64,000 nt of DNA from SIG78 sp036677805 (GTDB lineage Bacteria > Verrucomicrobiota > Lentisphaeria > Victivallales > Victivallaceae). The first letter of the stretch is position 1, and every line of letters starts with the position of its first letter. Both the position numbers and the translations under genes were made by a program. The notes under the pieces are model-generated. The model had not been told where the DNA came from. It did no database searches and was given only the letters and a program-made list of their open reading frames with translations. This document shows, one piece after another, positions 32,896 to 42,156 of the stretch. The DNA is taken from positions 1-64,000 of the forward strand of contig JAVBVS010000018.1 in NCBI GenBank assembly GCA_036677805.1, given 5' to 3'.

Positions 32896-35162
32896 TCGCC
32901 ATCCTCCTCCATCCCCGCGGCCAATACCAGCCGGGCGTACTCCTCGGGATTGTGATAACCGCGCCCCGGCGCAGGATTGATCGCGGAACATTGGACCGGA
33001 CTGCGGCTCGCCGCGGTCCGGAAAATGCCCAGACGCCCGGTCCGCCCTTCGTCGAGATACTTCCGCACCAGTTCCAGCGGAATCGCCACGCGTACGTCCC
33101 AGCCGTTCGGAGCCCGGCGCGCCGTCGTCTTCAACGCCGGTTCCGCAACTTCAAACAACTGTCGTCCCGCCGTACGGTGCTCGCAGACGCGATAAATGCC
33201 GAGCGCGTTGACCGCAATCTGAAGATAGGGGAAATTGCGGGTTTCCGGCGCGATCATGATCTCCACACAGTCGTCATCCCAGACCGGGCCGACATGATTT
33301 TCGGAACAGGCGGTTTTGATCGCTTCCGGACGGTCGTCGAGCAAACTGAAATCGCAGATCAGGGCCCGTCCGTCATTGGACAGCTTGACCGATCCCGGCT
33401 GAAAATCGACGGTCGGGCTCTTCGGATAGAGTTCAAGTCCGACAATCTCACCGACCGGAAGATTAAGATCGGAAACAGTCTTTTCCTGTTTTTCACGATA
33501 AGCCGCCAATAACCGGTCGTGCGCCGCGACCACGTTGTAAACCGCTTCGGAGGCCTTTTTGAAGGCGGCAAAATCCCGGATCAGCGGCGCCAGATAGCGG
33601 TCGTCGGTCACCTTGGAACGCGCCTTGGTCAGAATCGCATAGGGTGCGGCCAGTTTATCGGCCCGATACGACTGGTAAAGCGGATTTTCCCAGACGCTGT
33701 TGCGACCCAGAAGGTTTTCCATGACCTGATAGAATTCAACCATTTCCGCCTCCGCACCGGGATAGGCCAAAGCACAGAAATCGGCCACCGCCGATTCCGC
33801 GTCGAGATCGCCTTCAAAGGTCGCGCGGGCTTGAATGTACTGATTCAGCGCGCAGAAGGAAAATGGCACATTTTCCCGCAGGTCCGACTGGCGCGGCCCC
33901 TCGGCAACCCCCTGAAAAGTGCGGAAATAGTCGGAAGCGAAGGCCGGATTCATGATCGGATAATTCTTCCATGCCGGATAACGCGGATAGCTCTTGAGCA
34001 ACACCAACGCCCCGGCGTTGCGCCACGACCGCATCAAATCCAGAGATTTGCTGTAGTCTTCCACGGCAGGGCGGGCGGTCAGCACTTCGATCACAATGTC
34101 GCGTTCCGGCGGCTCGGTGACCGGCACGGTAGAGTAGGCATTGTTCTTGGTCTGGGTGAAAAATACGGTGTCGGGATATTTTTTGCGCACTTCCCGCGCA
34201 ATTTTGTTGATATAGGTATAAATTTCCTCGCTGTTGTCGCCCTCGGCGCAGTAAAGCGCGATCGGCGACCGGGCGCACTGTTCGCATTCGCAGCGCAGAT
34301 AGGGCGCGTCGCAGAACAATCGCACCCGATGCGACCCCGCCGGCAGCCCGGCCAATTCCCCGTCAAGATCGGAGACGATCTGACGCAGCACACCGGGATT
34401 GCTCAGGCAGGGAAAATGATAGGGATAACTTCCGGTATAACGCTTGCCGCCGTGCATGCCGAACCATTCCGGATGCTCTTTTTCGAAACGCTGCGGCCAG
34501 CGGTTCAGAAACTGATAATTGACGGTATAAGTCAACTCGTCCGGAACATTGCCCAGCAACCGCCGGAAATACTGCGCCATTTCCTCCTGGGAATACTCTT
34601 TGGTTTCGAGATTGAGGCCGCGCAGACGATAAGCCGGACGCACCCACTCCACTCCCGCCGGCAGATCGATTTCGGGATCGGTCACATAACGCGCGCCCTC
34701 CTTGCCGGGCGCAAAATAAGCCGCCTGGGCCTTGCGGGTCAGAAAGTAGTAGACGCTGCTCAGCGTCCCGGCCTGCCCTTTTGCACTCCGGGGATTGACC
34801 CGGGGGTCGTCGAAGCCGAAAAACAGAATCTGGTTGCCGCGGCGGAACAACCCGAATTCGCCGGGATGCTCGCGGTTGCGCCGCCAGTCGGGAAATCCCG
34901 ACGCGGCGGCGCTTTCGCCGAAGCCGACCAGAAAATCAATCGGTCCTTCCAAACCCGGCGAAAATACCAGCGGCCGGGTAAAAATCGTACGCAATTCCCC
35001 GGCCAGTTCCTGCGCCGCGTACGCTTCGGCCGCGGTCGCCTTTTCCGGAACGATGATGCGGTAGTTGAGCCGGGAATCGATCACCCGATCCGCCGCCGGC
35101 AAAATCGCGCCACAACAGCCCAATACCAGAACCCACGACAACACTCGGAAACCCGATTTCAT
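32892..35162 (-). CDS. Secreted DUF4838 glycan-active protein with C-terminal CBM9-like domain
   Basis: A 756-residue protein with a signal peptide (about 1-24), an alpha-glucuronidase-like N-terminal domain (YRIIVPEKATAAEAYAAQELAGEL), the DUF4838 barrel (RLRGLNLETKEY, a VNYQFLNRWP stretch, LFCDAPYLRCECEQCARSP, VVLTARP-type strand IEVLTARPAVEDY) and a CBM9-like end (GPVWDDDCVEIMIAPETRNFP). AGGAGAGG precedes the ATG. DUF4838 proteins lie in GH67-like folds and are thought to act on plant or host glycans. It is intact, in contrast to the remnant at 2788-3228. It sits oddly between nadK and coaB. Confidence 0.8.
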   Translation of the reverse strand: MKSGFRVLSWVLVLGCCGAILPAADRVIDSRLNYRIIVPEKATAAEAYAAQELAGELRTIFTRPLVFSPGLEGPIDFLVGFGESAAASGFPDWRRNREHPGEFGLFRRGNQILFFGFDDPRVNPRSAKGQAGTLSSVYYFLTRKAQAAYFAPGKEGARYVTDPEIDLPAGVEWVRPAYRLRGLNLETKEYSQEEMAQYFRRLLGNVPDELTYTVNYQFLNRWPQRFEKEHPEWFGMHGGKRYTGSYPYHFPCLSNPGVLRQIVSDLDGELAGLPAGSHRVRLFCDAPYLRCECEQCARSPIALYCAEGDNSEEIYTYINKIAREVRKKYPDTVFFTQTKNNAYSTVPVTEPPERDIVIEVLTARPAVEDYSKSLDLMRSWRNAGALVLLKSYPRYPAWKNYPIMNPAFASDYFRTFQGVAEGPRQSDLRENVPFSFCALNQYIQARATFEGDLDAESAVADFCALAYPGAEAEMVEFYQVMENLLGRNSVWENPLYQSYRADKLAAPYAILTKARSKVTDDRYLAPLIRDFAAFKKASEAVYNVVAAHDRLLAAYREKQEKTVSDLNLPVGEIVGLELYPKSPTVDFQPGSVKLSNDGRALICDFSLLDDRPEAIKTACSENHVGPVWDDDCVEIMIAPETRNFPYLQIAVNALGIYRVCEHRTAGRQLFEVAEPALKTTARRAPNGWDVRVAIPLELVRKYLDEGRTGRLGIFRTAASRSPVQCSAINPAPGRGYHNPEEYARLVLAAGMEEDGE

Positions 35163-35186
35163 TCGACCTCTCCTGAAAACTGAATG

Positions 35187-35945
35187 CTAAAGCGGTAAAA
35201 AATTCTGAAACGGATGCTTGTTCGGATGACGAAGCATCCGGCACTTCGGACACATGAAACTGCCGAGGCCATAAATCTGCGCCTGTCCGGCGGCCCGGCG
35301 GATTGTCACCTCGCCATTTTTGGGCACCTCGATCGTCTCCGGCGAGTTGTCCGCCACCAGCAATGCCGGTCCGCGGAGCACCCGGACCACAATCACCGAA
35401 TCCTCATGCAGGACAAGGTGGTTGATCTCCTCGGTGCTGTTGCTGAACGCCAGGCCGATGCCGACCCGGAAAATGCTGTGCGTGATGCTCCGGTAATAGG
35501 CGGTGCTGCCGTGAACCGTCGAGACCCCGACCGAATCGCCGACGATTTCGGTGGCGTAGAGTTCGCCGTCGATCAGCACCTGATAGCGCAACGCGCTGAC
35601 CCGGTCGAGATTGTGAACGAAAATGTCGTTCAGCGCGGTCAGCGTCCGGTCCCGGGTGCGGCCTTCCAGTTTGGGCAGCACGGAGAGCGGCAGCCGCCCG
35701 GCGGCAAAATCGTCGAGCACCGTATCGTAATCGTGCACCCGGCAGAGCGGTGCCGTGCGGGCATCGCGCAGCGGCAGTTTGGGCACACCGGGAAAATCAC
35801 GCTCGGCCCACAGCAGCGTGCCGTCGCCGCCGTGCGCGACCACCAGTTCGAAATTGTCATCGACCACCGCCAAACCGCGATCCAGCAGCTTCGGCCGGAT
35901 ATCGTCGAGGTTTTTCCCGATCAACTTCACTCGCTTGAACTTCAT
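35187..35945 (-). CDS. nadK: NAD kinase
   Basis: A 252-residue kinase that makes NADP. The GGDGT motif is at 39-43, NDIFVHN near 107, and a GSTAYYRSITHSI segment matches the diphosphate-binding loop. The start is coupled to the end of the upstream methyltransferase (ATGA overlap). The C-terminus ends in an extra segment with CPKC (FMCPKCRMLRHPNKHP) not found in typical NadK. Confidence 0.88.
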   Translation of the reverse strand: MKFKRVKLIGKNLDDIRPKLLDRGLAVVDDNFELVVAHGGDGTLLWAERDFPGVPKLPLRDARTAPLCRVHDYDTVLDDFAAGRLPLSVLPKLEGRTRDRTLTALNDIFVHNLDRVSALRYQVLIDGELYATEIVGDSVGVSTVHGSTAYYRSITHSIFRVGIGLAFSNSTEEINHLVLHEDSVIVVRVLRGPALLVADNSPETIEVPKNGEVTIRRAAGQAQIYGLGSFMCPKCRMLRHPNKHPFQNFLPL

Positions 35946-36427
35946 CGCATTCCCCTTCGGGTTTTCGCTTCAATGGCATAGAGCACCGCCGCCGCCGCAT
36001 TGCCGACGTTGATCGACGCCTTGGCGCCGAACATCGGCAGAGCGATCACGCCGTCGCAGGCCGCCAGAGCGGCGGCGCTCACGCCGTGCGCCTCGTTGCC
36101 CAGCACCAGCGCCAGCGGCATCCGATAGTCGTCAAAGGCCCAGGCTTCGACACTCTCACCAGTACATTCGACGGCCAGAACCTGCCGACAGTTCCCGGCG
36201 CGGAGCATGGCAATCGCCGCCGCGGCATCGGGCGCAATCCGGCACGGCACCGTGCGGTCGGTGCCCATCGCGGTTTTGGCCAGCACCGGATGCGGCGGCG
36301 CCGGAGTGCAGCCGCAGGCGACCACGTCGAGCTCCAGCGCCTCGGCCAGCCGGAAAATATTGCCGACATTATGGGCGCTGCGCAAGTTGTCCAGCACCAG
36401 CGTCACGCGCCAATTCAATCTTTCCAT
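35942..36427 (-). CDS. TrmH/SpoU-family RNA 2'-O-methyltransferase
   Basis: A 161-residue SPOUT methyltransferase. Motif 1 is VTLVLDNLRSAHNVGNIFRLAEAL (N14-type Asn and Arg), motif 2 MPLALVLGNEAHGVS and motif 3 ALPMFGAKASINVGNAAA, which form the trefoil-knot SAM site. It is a minimal version without an N-terminal substrate domain, so the RNA target (tRNA or rRNA) is not clear. I use ATG 36427; a GTG at 36457 would add ten unmatched residues. It overlaps nadK by four bases. Confidence 0.85.
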   Translation of the reverse strand: MERLNWRVTLVLDNLRSAHNVGNIFRLAEALELDVVACGCTPAPPHPVLAKTAMGTDRTVPCRIAPDAAAAIAMLRAGNCRQVLAVECTGESVEAWAFDDYRMPLALVLGNEAHGVSAAALAACDGVIALPMFGAKASINVGNAAAAVLYAIEAKTRRGMR

Positions 36428-36520
36428 AAAAAAAGAGGTTTCCCACTTGAAAATCACACCAAGCGCCGTTATATTCAGCGGTTAACACCATAGTTCACCA
36501 TTTTCAACCCTCCGGGGAGT

Positions 36521-37009
36521 ATGAAAACCCTGATCCTCCAACGCCACGCCAAGGCGGAAAAAGACGGCGACGAAGATCTCTTACGAACCTTGACTCCAAT
36601 CGGCATTTCCGATGCCGCCGCCCAGGGCGAAACCATTCGCCAGCTTGAAATATTTCCCGAACTCATTCTCCACAGCCCCGCGCAACGCGCCCGGCAGACC
36701 GCGGAAATCATGGCGGCCAAACTCGAACTCTCCGAAGGCTATACCGTCGAAGACGCCGCGCTCTACGAGTGCGACAGCTGCGAATTGATCGCCCTGCTCC
36801 GCAACCTGCCGGAAGACTGCGACACCGTGCTCGTCATCGCGCACAATCCCGCGGCCGAAATCGCCGCCGATTCGCTCGGCAGCGCCGGCATCGACCATCT
36901 CCGCCCCTCCGAGGCGGTAATCCTGCAATTCGACACCGAGGACTGGCGCGAGATCGGCATCCGCAACTGCTCCGCCAGCAAATTCATCGCCAAGCCCGAG
37001 AGCGTCTGA
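36521..37009 (+). CDS. sixA: SixA-like histidine phosphatase
   Basis: A 162-residue member of the histidine phosphatase superfamily: the catalytic RHG-type motif LILQRHAKAE (R8, H9) at the N-terminus, SPAQRARQTAEIM (second Arg) and VIAHNPAAEIAA (second His). Length and motifs fit SixA, which dephosphorylates phosphohistidine proteins such as HPr/NPr or histidine kinases. GGGGAG lies before the ATG. It is a single gene, divergent from the trmH unit and convergent with murG. Confidence 0.85.
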   Translation: MKTLILQRHAKAEKDGDEDLLRTLTPIGISDAAAQGETIRQLEIFPELILHSPAQRARQTAEIMAAKLELSEGYTVEDAALYECDSCELIALLRNLPEDCDTVLVIAHNPAAEIAADSLGSAGIDHLRPSEAVILQFDTEDWREIGIRNCSASKFIAKPESV

Positions 37010-37078
37010 TCCGCAAATTTGCAATCGGTCCGCCAATCCAAACGCCGACTGGCGCCATCAGCGCCGGCCGGCATTTTT

Positions 37079-38218
37079 TCATTCTCGGCCGGCAAGCCCC
37101 CCGGCCACCATCGCCAGCACCCGCTCGCAGCCTTCCCAGGCCTCCGGCCGAACCGACCTCGCTCCCTTGCGCCGCAAGAGTTCCACATCGCCGGAGAGCC
37201 GCTCCAGCATCGCGCCGGCCGATTCCGCCGTCACCCGGTCATTGGGCGCCACTTCCGCGGCGCCCTGCGCCGCCAGCCATGCGGCATTGTCATTCTGATG
37301 CAATTCGCTGGCAAAGGGGTACGGCACCACCACCGCGTATTTGCCGAAAGCATTGATTTCCGCCGCCGAACTGCCGCCGGAACGTCCGATCACCAGATCG
37401 CAGGCGCTGTAGGCCCAACCCATTTCATCCAGCGTCGGCAACACCACGCCGGGCACTCCGGCATCGTGCCAGAAGCCCGCCATCGCCGCAAATTCCCCGG
37501 CTCCGGTCAGATGAATCACCTGCCACGGACGCCCCGCGGCGACAGCCTGCTTCACCGCGGCGCCAAACGCTTCATTGAGTTTGCGAGCGCCCTGGCTGCC
37601 GCCAAAAATCAAAATCGTAAATCGCTCCGGTTCAAGCGATCCGCCATATTTTTCGACCAGCATTTTTTGCGCCGCCTCGCGCGGCTGGCGCTGTTCGGCC
37701 AGTTCAGGACGCAGCGGCATGCCGGTCGTCACCGCCGGACAATGAATCCGTCCGCCGTTGACCGCCGGAAATGCGGTCCCCAGCGCTCCCGCCATGCGGC
37801 TGAACCAGCGGTTGGCCCGTCCCACCCGGGCGTTGCCGTCATGGAGAAAAATCGGAATTCCGGCGGAATGCGCCCCCAGCACCGCCGGCAGCGAAGCAAA
37901 ACTCCCCATGCCCAGCAAAGCCTGCGGCCGCCGGGAACGCAGGAAACGTTTGGCCTGGCGCCACCCGCCCAGCGCGCCTTTCAGAAACCGCCAGCAGCTG
38001 CCCGGCGAACGCCACGACGGCGACGGCATATAGGGCAGCTCAACCGCTTCAATGCCGTTTCGCCGGGCGATCGCGCCCTGGGCCATCGAATTCTTGCCGC
38101 CCAGCAGCAGCACCACTTTGCCGCCCCGCGCCGATACGGTGCGGGCCAGACTCAAGCCGGGATAAAAATGGCCTCCGGTTCCGCCACAGGTAATCACCAA
38201 GGTCTGTATTTGCTCCAT
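37079..38218 (-). CDS. murG: UDP-GlcNAc:undecaprenyl-pyrophosphoryl-MurNAc-pentapeptide GlcNAc transferase
   Basis: A 379-residue GT28 enzyme making lipid II on the inner membrane face. The N-terminal GGTGGHFYPGLSLA loop (variant of GGTGGHIFPA), LLGMGSFASLP, IFGGSQGARKLNE and the donor site VIGRSGGSSAAEI are present. ATG 38218 with GGAG upstream is used; the frame is open further but those residues have no match. It follows the polyprenyl synthase by 25 bp. No mraY/ftsW/murD cluster surrounds it, so the classical dcw order is broken here. Confidence 0.93.
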   Translation of the reverse strand: MEQIQTLVITCGGTGGHFYPGLSLARTVSARGGKVVLLLGGKNSMAQGAIARRNGIEAVELPYMPSPSWRSPGSCWRFLKGALGGWRQAKRFLRSRRPQALLGMGSFASLPAVLGAHSAGIPIFLHDGNARVGRANRWFSRMAGALGTAFPAVNGGRIHCPAVTTGMPLRPELAEQRQPREAAQKMLVEKYGGSLEPERFTILIFGGSQGARKLNEAFGAAVKQAVAAGRPWQVIHLTGAGEFAAMAGFWHDAGVPGVVLPTLDEMGWAYSACDLVIGRSGGSSAAEINAFGKYAVVVPYPFASELHQNDNAAWLAAQGAAEVAPNDRVTAESAGAMLERLSGDVELLRRKGARSVRPEAWEGCERVLAMVAGGLAGRE

Positions 38219-38243
38219 TCGTCCGCTCCGCTTCAACCGTTTT

Positions 38244-39296
38244 TTAAACTTCCCGTGCAACCAGATCGCGCGCCAGAGCGTCAAGCCACTCACGCCAGCA
38301 ACTTGCCGGCAGCCGCCGCAGCGCCGCCAGCGCCCTATCCGTCAGTCGCCGGATTTCGCCGCGCACCCGGTCCACCGCACCGCAATCGGTCAACAGCAAT
38401 CTGACCTCGGCCAGTTCCGCCGCAGTGTAGCCTTCGCGGCCAAGCAGGGCGCGGAGACGCCGCTTCACCGCCTCGTCTCCATGCTGCAACGCATGAATCA
38501 AAAGCAGCGTCGCCTTGGATTCGGAAAGGTCGGAACCGATCGGCTTGCCGAATTTGGCCGCCTCGCCGAAAATACCCAATTCATCGTCGCGGAGTTGAAA
38601 CGCCAGCGCCAGCGCTTCGCCGAATTCGCCCAGCGCGGCGATCGATTCATGACTCCAGGAGGCATCGCTCAATCCGATCGCCCCCCCGGCTTCGGCGGCC
38701 AACCGCAGCAACGCGCCGGTTTTGCCGCGCTGCATCCGGCCGAGCTCCGCTTCCGCGATCGCCGCCGGATCGCGGTAAGAAAATTCCACATCCAGCGCTT
38801 CGCCGGAAATCAGTTCGAGATATCCTCTCCGGCGATACTCCGCCCGCAACCGGGCTTGCAGAGCACAGTCCAGATCGCCGCGATCCAGCAGATCGAACAC
38901 CCATCCCTGCATCAGATCCCCGGCCAGAATCGCCATGTCCGCGCCGAATTTAGCGCGCCGGGCGGCCGGAACGCCGGCCGCCGCGGATTGCAGCTGGATA
39001 TGCGCCGTGGGCAATCCGCGCCGCACCTCATCCTCGTCGATGATATCGTCGTGGACCAGCGTCCAGTTGTGCAGCACCTCCAGCGCCGCGGCCGCATAAA
39101 GACCGCGCTCCGGGTCGCCGCCGACCGCACCGATGCTCCAGAGCAGAATCACCGGACGCAGGCGTTTGCCGCCGGCTTCCGGATAAGACCGGACCGCCGC
39201 CGCCAGACAGGCCGGTTCAATCGCGTCGGGATAGGAACTCTCCGCGATGATCCGGTCGATGCGCGCGGCCAGTTCCCGCAATGACGTTTGCCACAT
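38244..39296 (-). CDS. Polyprenyl diphosphate synthase
   Basis: A 350-residue trans-prenyltransferase. First Asp-rich motif LVHDDIIDEDEVRRG (about 80-94), GKRLRPVILLWS before it, second Asp-rich motif FQLRDDELGIFGE (about 235-247), and a KTGALLRLA segment between. It would extend FPP or GGPP; the chain length cannot be read. It lies 3 bp after ilvD and just before murG, so undecaprenyl or quinone side-chain supply are both reasonable. Confidence 0.9.
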   Translation of the reverse strand: MWQTSLRELAARIDRIIAESSYPDAIEPACLAAAVRSYPEAGGKRLRPVILLWSIGAVGGDPERGLYAAAALEVLHNWTLVHDDIIDEDEVRRGLPTAHIQLQSAAAGVPAARRAKFGADMAILAGDLMQGWVFDLLDRGDLDCALQARLRAEYRRRGYLELISGEALDVEFSYRDPAAIAEAELGRMQRGKTGALLRLAAEAGGAIGLSDASWSHESIAALGEFGEALALAFQLRDDELGIFGEAAKFGKPIGSDLSESKATLLLIHALQHGDEAVKRRLRALLGREGYTAAELAEVRLLLTDCGAVDRVRGEIRRLTDRALAALRRLPASCWREWLDALARDLVAREV

Positions 39297-39299
39297 GGT

Positions 39300-40973
39300 T
39301 CAGTTCGCCCGCAGCACCCCGCCGGTATCGGCGCTGGTGGCCAGCGCCGCATACTTGGCCAGATAGCCGGTTTTGACCTTGGACGGGCGCGGCACGAATT
39401 TCCGGCGCCGTTCGGCCAGAATCTTGTCGTCCACTTCCAGCGTGATCGAACGGTTCGGAATATCGATGGCGATCATGTCGCCGGGTTCGACCAGTCCGAT
39501 CAATCCGCCCGCCGCCGCTTCCGGACTGACGTGCCCGATGCAGGCGCCGCGGGTGCCGCCGGAGAACCGGCCATCAGTGATCAGCGCCACGCTTTCGCCG
39601 AGGCCGCGGCCCATGATATAACTGGTGGGGGCGAGCATTTCCTGCATGCCGGGGCCGCCTTTGGGTCCTTCGTACCGGATCACCACCACGTCGCCGGGCT
39701 GGACCTTGCCGCCGAGAATGCCTTCGCAGGCATCTTCCTGACTTTCGAAAATCACCGCCGGACCGCGATGGGTCAGCATCGATTTCGCCACTCCCGCGGC
39801 CTTGACCACACAACCTTTTTCCGCGAGGTTGCCGAACAGCACCGCCAGCCCGCCCGATTTGCTGTAGGGATTATCGAGCGTATGGATCACCACGCCGTCG
39901 GGATCGGGCGCATGGGCGATCGCCTGCCGCAGCGTTTCGCCGGAAACCGTCGGCACATCGAGTTTAAGCTGTCCCTGCTTGGCAATTTCCTTCATGATCG
40001 CCATGATGCCGCCGACACGATCGACGTCCTGAATATGGACCGCGTTCGACGGCGAAACCTTGCAGATATGCGAAGTTTTGCGGCTGATTTCGTCGATCTT
40101 GTGCAGATCGAGCGGCACTCCGGCCTCATTCGCCACCGCCAGCGTATGCAAAATAGTATTGCTGCTGCCGCCCATCGCCATATCGAGCACCAGCGCATTG
40201 TAGAAGGCGTCGGGCGTCGCAAAATCTTTCGCGCGCTTCGCATTCGGATCTTTGGCCATCGCCACCGCGCGTTCGGCGGCGCGTTTCCAGAGCCCCTTGC
40301 GCTCTTCGCTGATTGCCAGCATCGTGCCGTTGCCGGGCAAGGCGATGCCGAGCGCTTCGCACAGACAGTTCATGCTGTTGGCGGTAAACATCCCCGAACA
40401 GGAGCCGGGGCCGGGACAGGCGTCGCACTCCAGACTGGTCAGTTCCGCGTCGGAAACCTGCCCGATGCGGTGCTTGGCCACCCATTCAAACAGCGTGATG
40501 AGGTCGGTGTCCTGCCCGTTGCGCGGCTTGCCCGCCGCCATCGGCCCGCCCGAAGCGAAGATGGTCGGGATGTTGACCCGCATCGCCCCCATCAGCATCC
40601 CCGGCACGACCTTGTCGCAGTTGGGGATGCAGATCATCGCGTCGACCGGATGCGCCATCACCATCGACTCGACGGTGTCGGCGATGATCTCACGGCTCGG
40701 CAGCGAGTACTTCATGCCATTGTGGCCCATGGCGATGCCGTCGCAGATGGCCATGGTGTTGAATTCATAAGGCACCCCTCCGGCGGCGCGGATGGCGTCG
40801 CAGACCAATTTGCCGACCTCGCGGAGGTGGCAGTGGCCGGGAACGATATTGGTGTAGCTGTTGCAAACCGCGATGAACGGTTTTTGGATATCCTCGGAGG
40901 TCAGTCCGGTCGCCCGCATCAGAGAACGATGCGGCGCGCGTTCCTCGCCCGACTTCATGATGTCGCTGCGCAT
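39300..40973 (-). CDS. ilvD: Dihydroxy-acid dehydratase
   Basis: A 557-residue Fe-S enzyme converting dihydroxy-isovalerate and its methyl homologue to keto acids for Val, Ile, Leu and CoA. PFIAVCNSYTNIVPGH, ICDGIAMGHNGMKYSLPSRE, CIPNCDKVVPGML and the GSCSGMFTANSMN region hold the cluster cysteines; GGRFSGGTRGACIGHVSPEA-type sequence closes the site. ATG 40973 (MRSDIMKSG) fits the family better than ATG 40985. No other ilv gene is nearby. Confidence 0.96.
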   Translation of the reverse strand: MRSDIMKSGEERAPHRSLMRATGLTSEDIQKPFIAVCNSYTNIVPGHCHLREVGKLVCDAIRAAGGVPYEFNTMAICDGIAMGHNGMKYSLPSREIIADTVESMVMAHPVDAMICIPNCDKVVPGMLMGAMRVNIPTIFASGGPMAAGKPRNGQDTDLITLFEWVAKHRIGQVSDAELTSLECDACPGPGSCSGMFTANSMNCLCEALGIALPGNGTMLAISEERKGLWKRAAERAVAMAKDPNAKRAKDFATPDAFYNALVLDMAMGGSSNTILHTLAVANEAGVPLDLHKIDEISRKTSHICKVSPSNAVHIQDVDRVGGIMAIMKEIAKQGQLKLDVPTVSGETLRQAIAHAPDPDGVVIHTLDNPYSKSGGLAVLFGNLAEKGCVVKAAGVAKSMLTHRGPAVIFESQEDACEGILGGKVQPGDVVVIRYEGPKGGPGMQEMLAPTSYIMGRGLGESVALITDGRFSGGTRGACIGHVSPEAAAGGLIGLVEPGDMIAIDIPNRSITLEVDDKILAERRRKFVPRPSKVKTGYLAKYAALATSADTGGVLRAN

Positions 40974-41016
40974 GATTGCACCCATCCTTTCAGAAAAATT
41001 CAGAAAAAAAGCTGTT

Positions 41017-42117
41017 CTAGCCGACCAGTCCGCCGCCGCTGTCGGAGGAGAGGAAAATACCTTCGAAATTCATCTTGAGCCCTTCCGGATTGTCGGAACA
41101 GACCACCGCGTCCTCGCGGGAAACGCGGCCGGCTTTGACCAATCCGAGCAGACATTGGTTGAAGGTCATCATCCCGTCGCCCTGCCCGGCCTGAATCGCC
41201 GCCGAAAGTTTTTCCAGCCGGTTCTCATGAATCAGCTTGGTCACGATCGGCGTATTGATCATGATTTCATTGACCGGGGCGCGCCCCGATCCCGACGCCA
41301 GCGGGACCAGCCGCTGGGAAATCACCGCGCACAAATTGGCTCCCAACGCCTCCCGGATGCTGTCCTGCTCGTTCTTTTCAAACAAATCGAGGATGCGCGC
41401 GATGGTCTGGGCCGCGCTGGACGCATGCAGCGTCGTAATCACCAGGTGGCCGGTGTCGGAAGCCTGAAGCGCCGCTTCAAAGCTGATCCGGTCGCGCATT
41501 TCGCCGACCATGATGATGTCGGGGTCCTGCCGCAGCGCATGCTTGAGCGCACCGAAGAAACTGTCGGTGTCGAGACCGACTTCACGCTGTTCGAAGACCG
41601 ACTGGTCGTCCTGAAACTCGTATTCGATCGGATCCTCGATGGTGATCACATGCTCGTGGCGGTTGGTGTTCACATACTGGAGAATCGCCGCCATGGTGGT
41701 CGATTTGCCGCAGCCGGTGGTCCCGGTGACGATGATGATGCCGCGCTTGGCCTTGGAAATTTCCTTGAGCACCGGCGGCAACCCGAGCTGTTCGAAAGCC
41801 AGAATTTCATTTTTCACCCAGCGGAAGGAGATGCCGATCAACCCGCGCTGGCGATGGATATTGACCCGGAAACGGCCGATGCCTTCTTCGCGGTGGGACA
41901 AATCGAGGTCGCCGGTTTCTTCCAGCACTTCGCGCTGCTTCTCATGGGTGGCCTGAGTGATGAATTCATCGATCAGTTGCCGTGTGGCGGTAAAATCGCA
42001 TCCGACCATGTTGCCGTCGATCCGGTAATAAACCGGCGCATTTTCCTTCACATGGATATCCGACGCGTTATTTTCCACCGCAATCTTGAGCACTTCGTGC
42101 AAACTGGTTTTCGCCAT
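41017..42117 (-). CDS. pilT: PilT-like twitching/retraction ATPase
   Basis: A 366-residue hexameric secretion ATPase of PilT length. ASDIHVKENAPVYYRIDG starts the N-terminal domain; Walker A GTTGCGKST is at 132-140, the Asp box around ITIEDPIEYEFQ, Walker B PDIIMVGEMRD at 199-209 and the His box TGHLVITTLHASSA. It would power pilus retraction or recycle pseudopilins. A prepilin peptidase (52177-53022) and a pseudopilin (9112-9819) are in the same window. GGAGA precedes the ATG. Confidence 0.93.
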   Translation of the reverse strand: MAKTSLHEVLKIAVENNASDIHVKENAPVYYRIDGNMVGCDFTATRQLIDEFITQATHEKQREVLEETGDLDLSHREEGIGRFRVNIHRQRGLIGISFRWVKNEILAFEQLGLPPVLKEISKAKRGIIIVTGTTGCGKSTTMAAILQYVNTNRHEHVITIEDPIEYEFQDDQSVFEQREVGLDTDSFFGALKHALRQDPDIIMVGEMRDRISFEAALQASDTGHLVITTLHASSAAQTIARILDLFEKNEQDSIREALGANLCAVISQRLVPLASGSGRAPVNEIMINTPIVTKLIHENRLEKLSAAIQAGQGDGMMTFNQCLLGLVKAGRVSREDAVVCSDNPEGLKMNFEGIFLSSDSGGGLVG

Positions 42118-42156
42118 TCTCCGTCCTCTTGCTTTTGATTGGATTCACCGCGGGAA

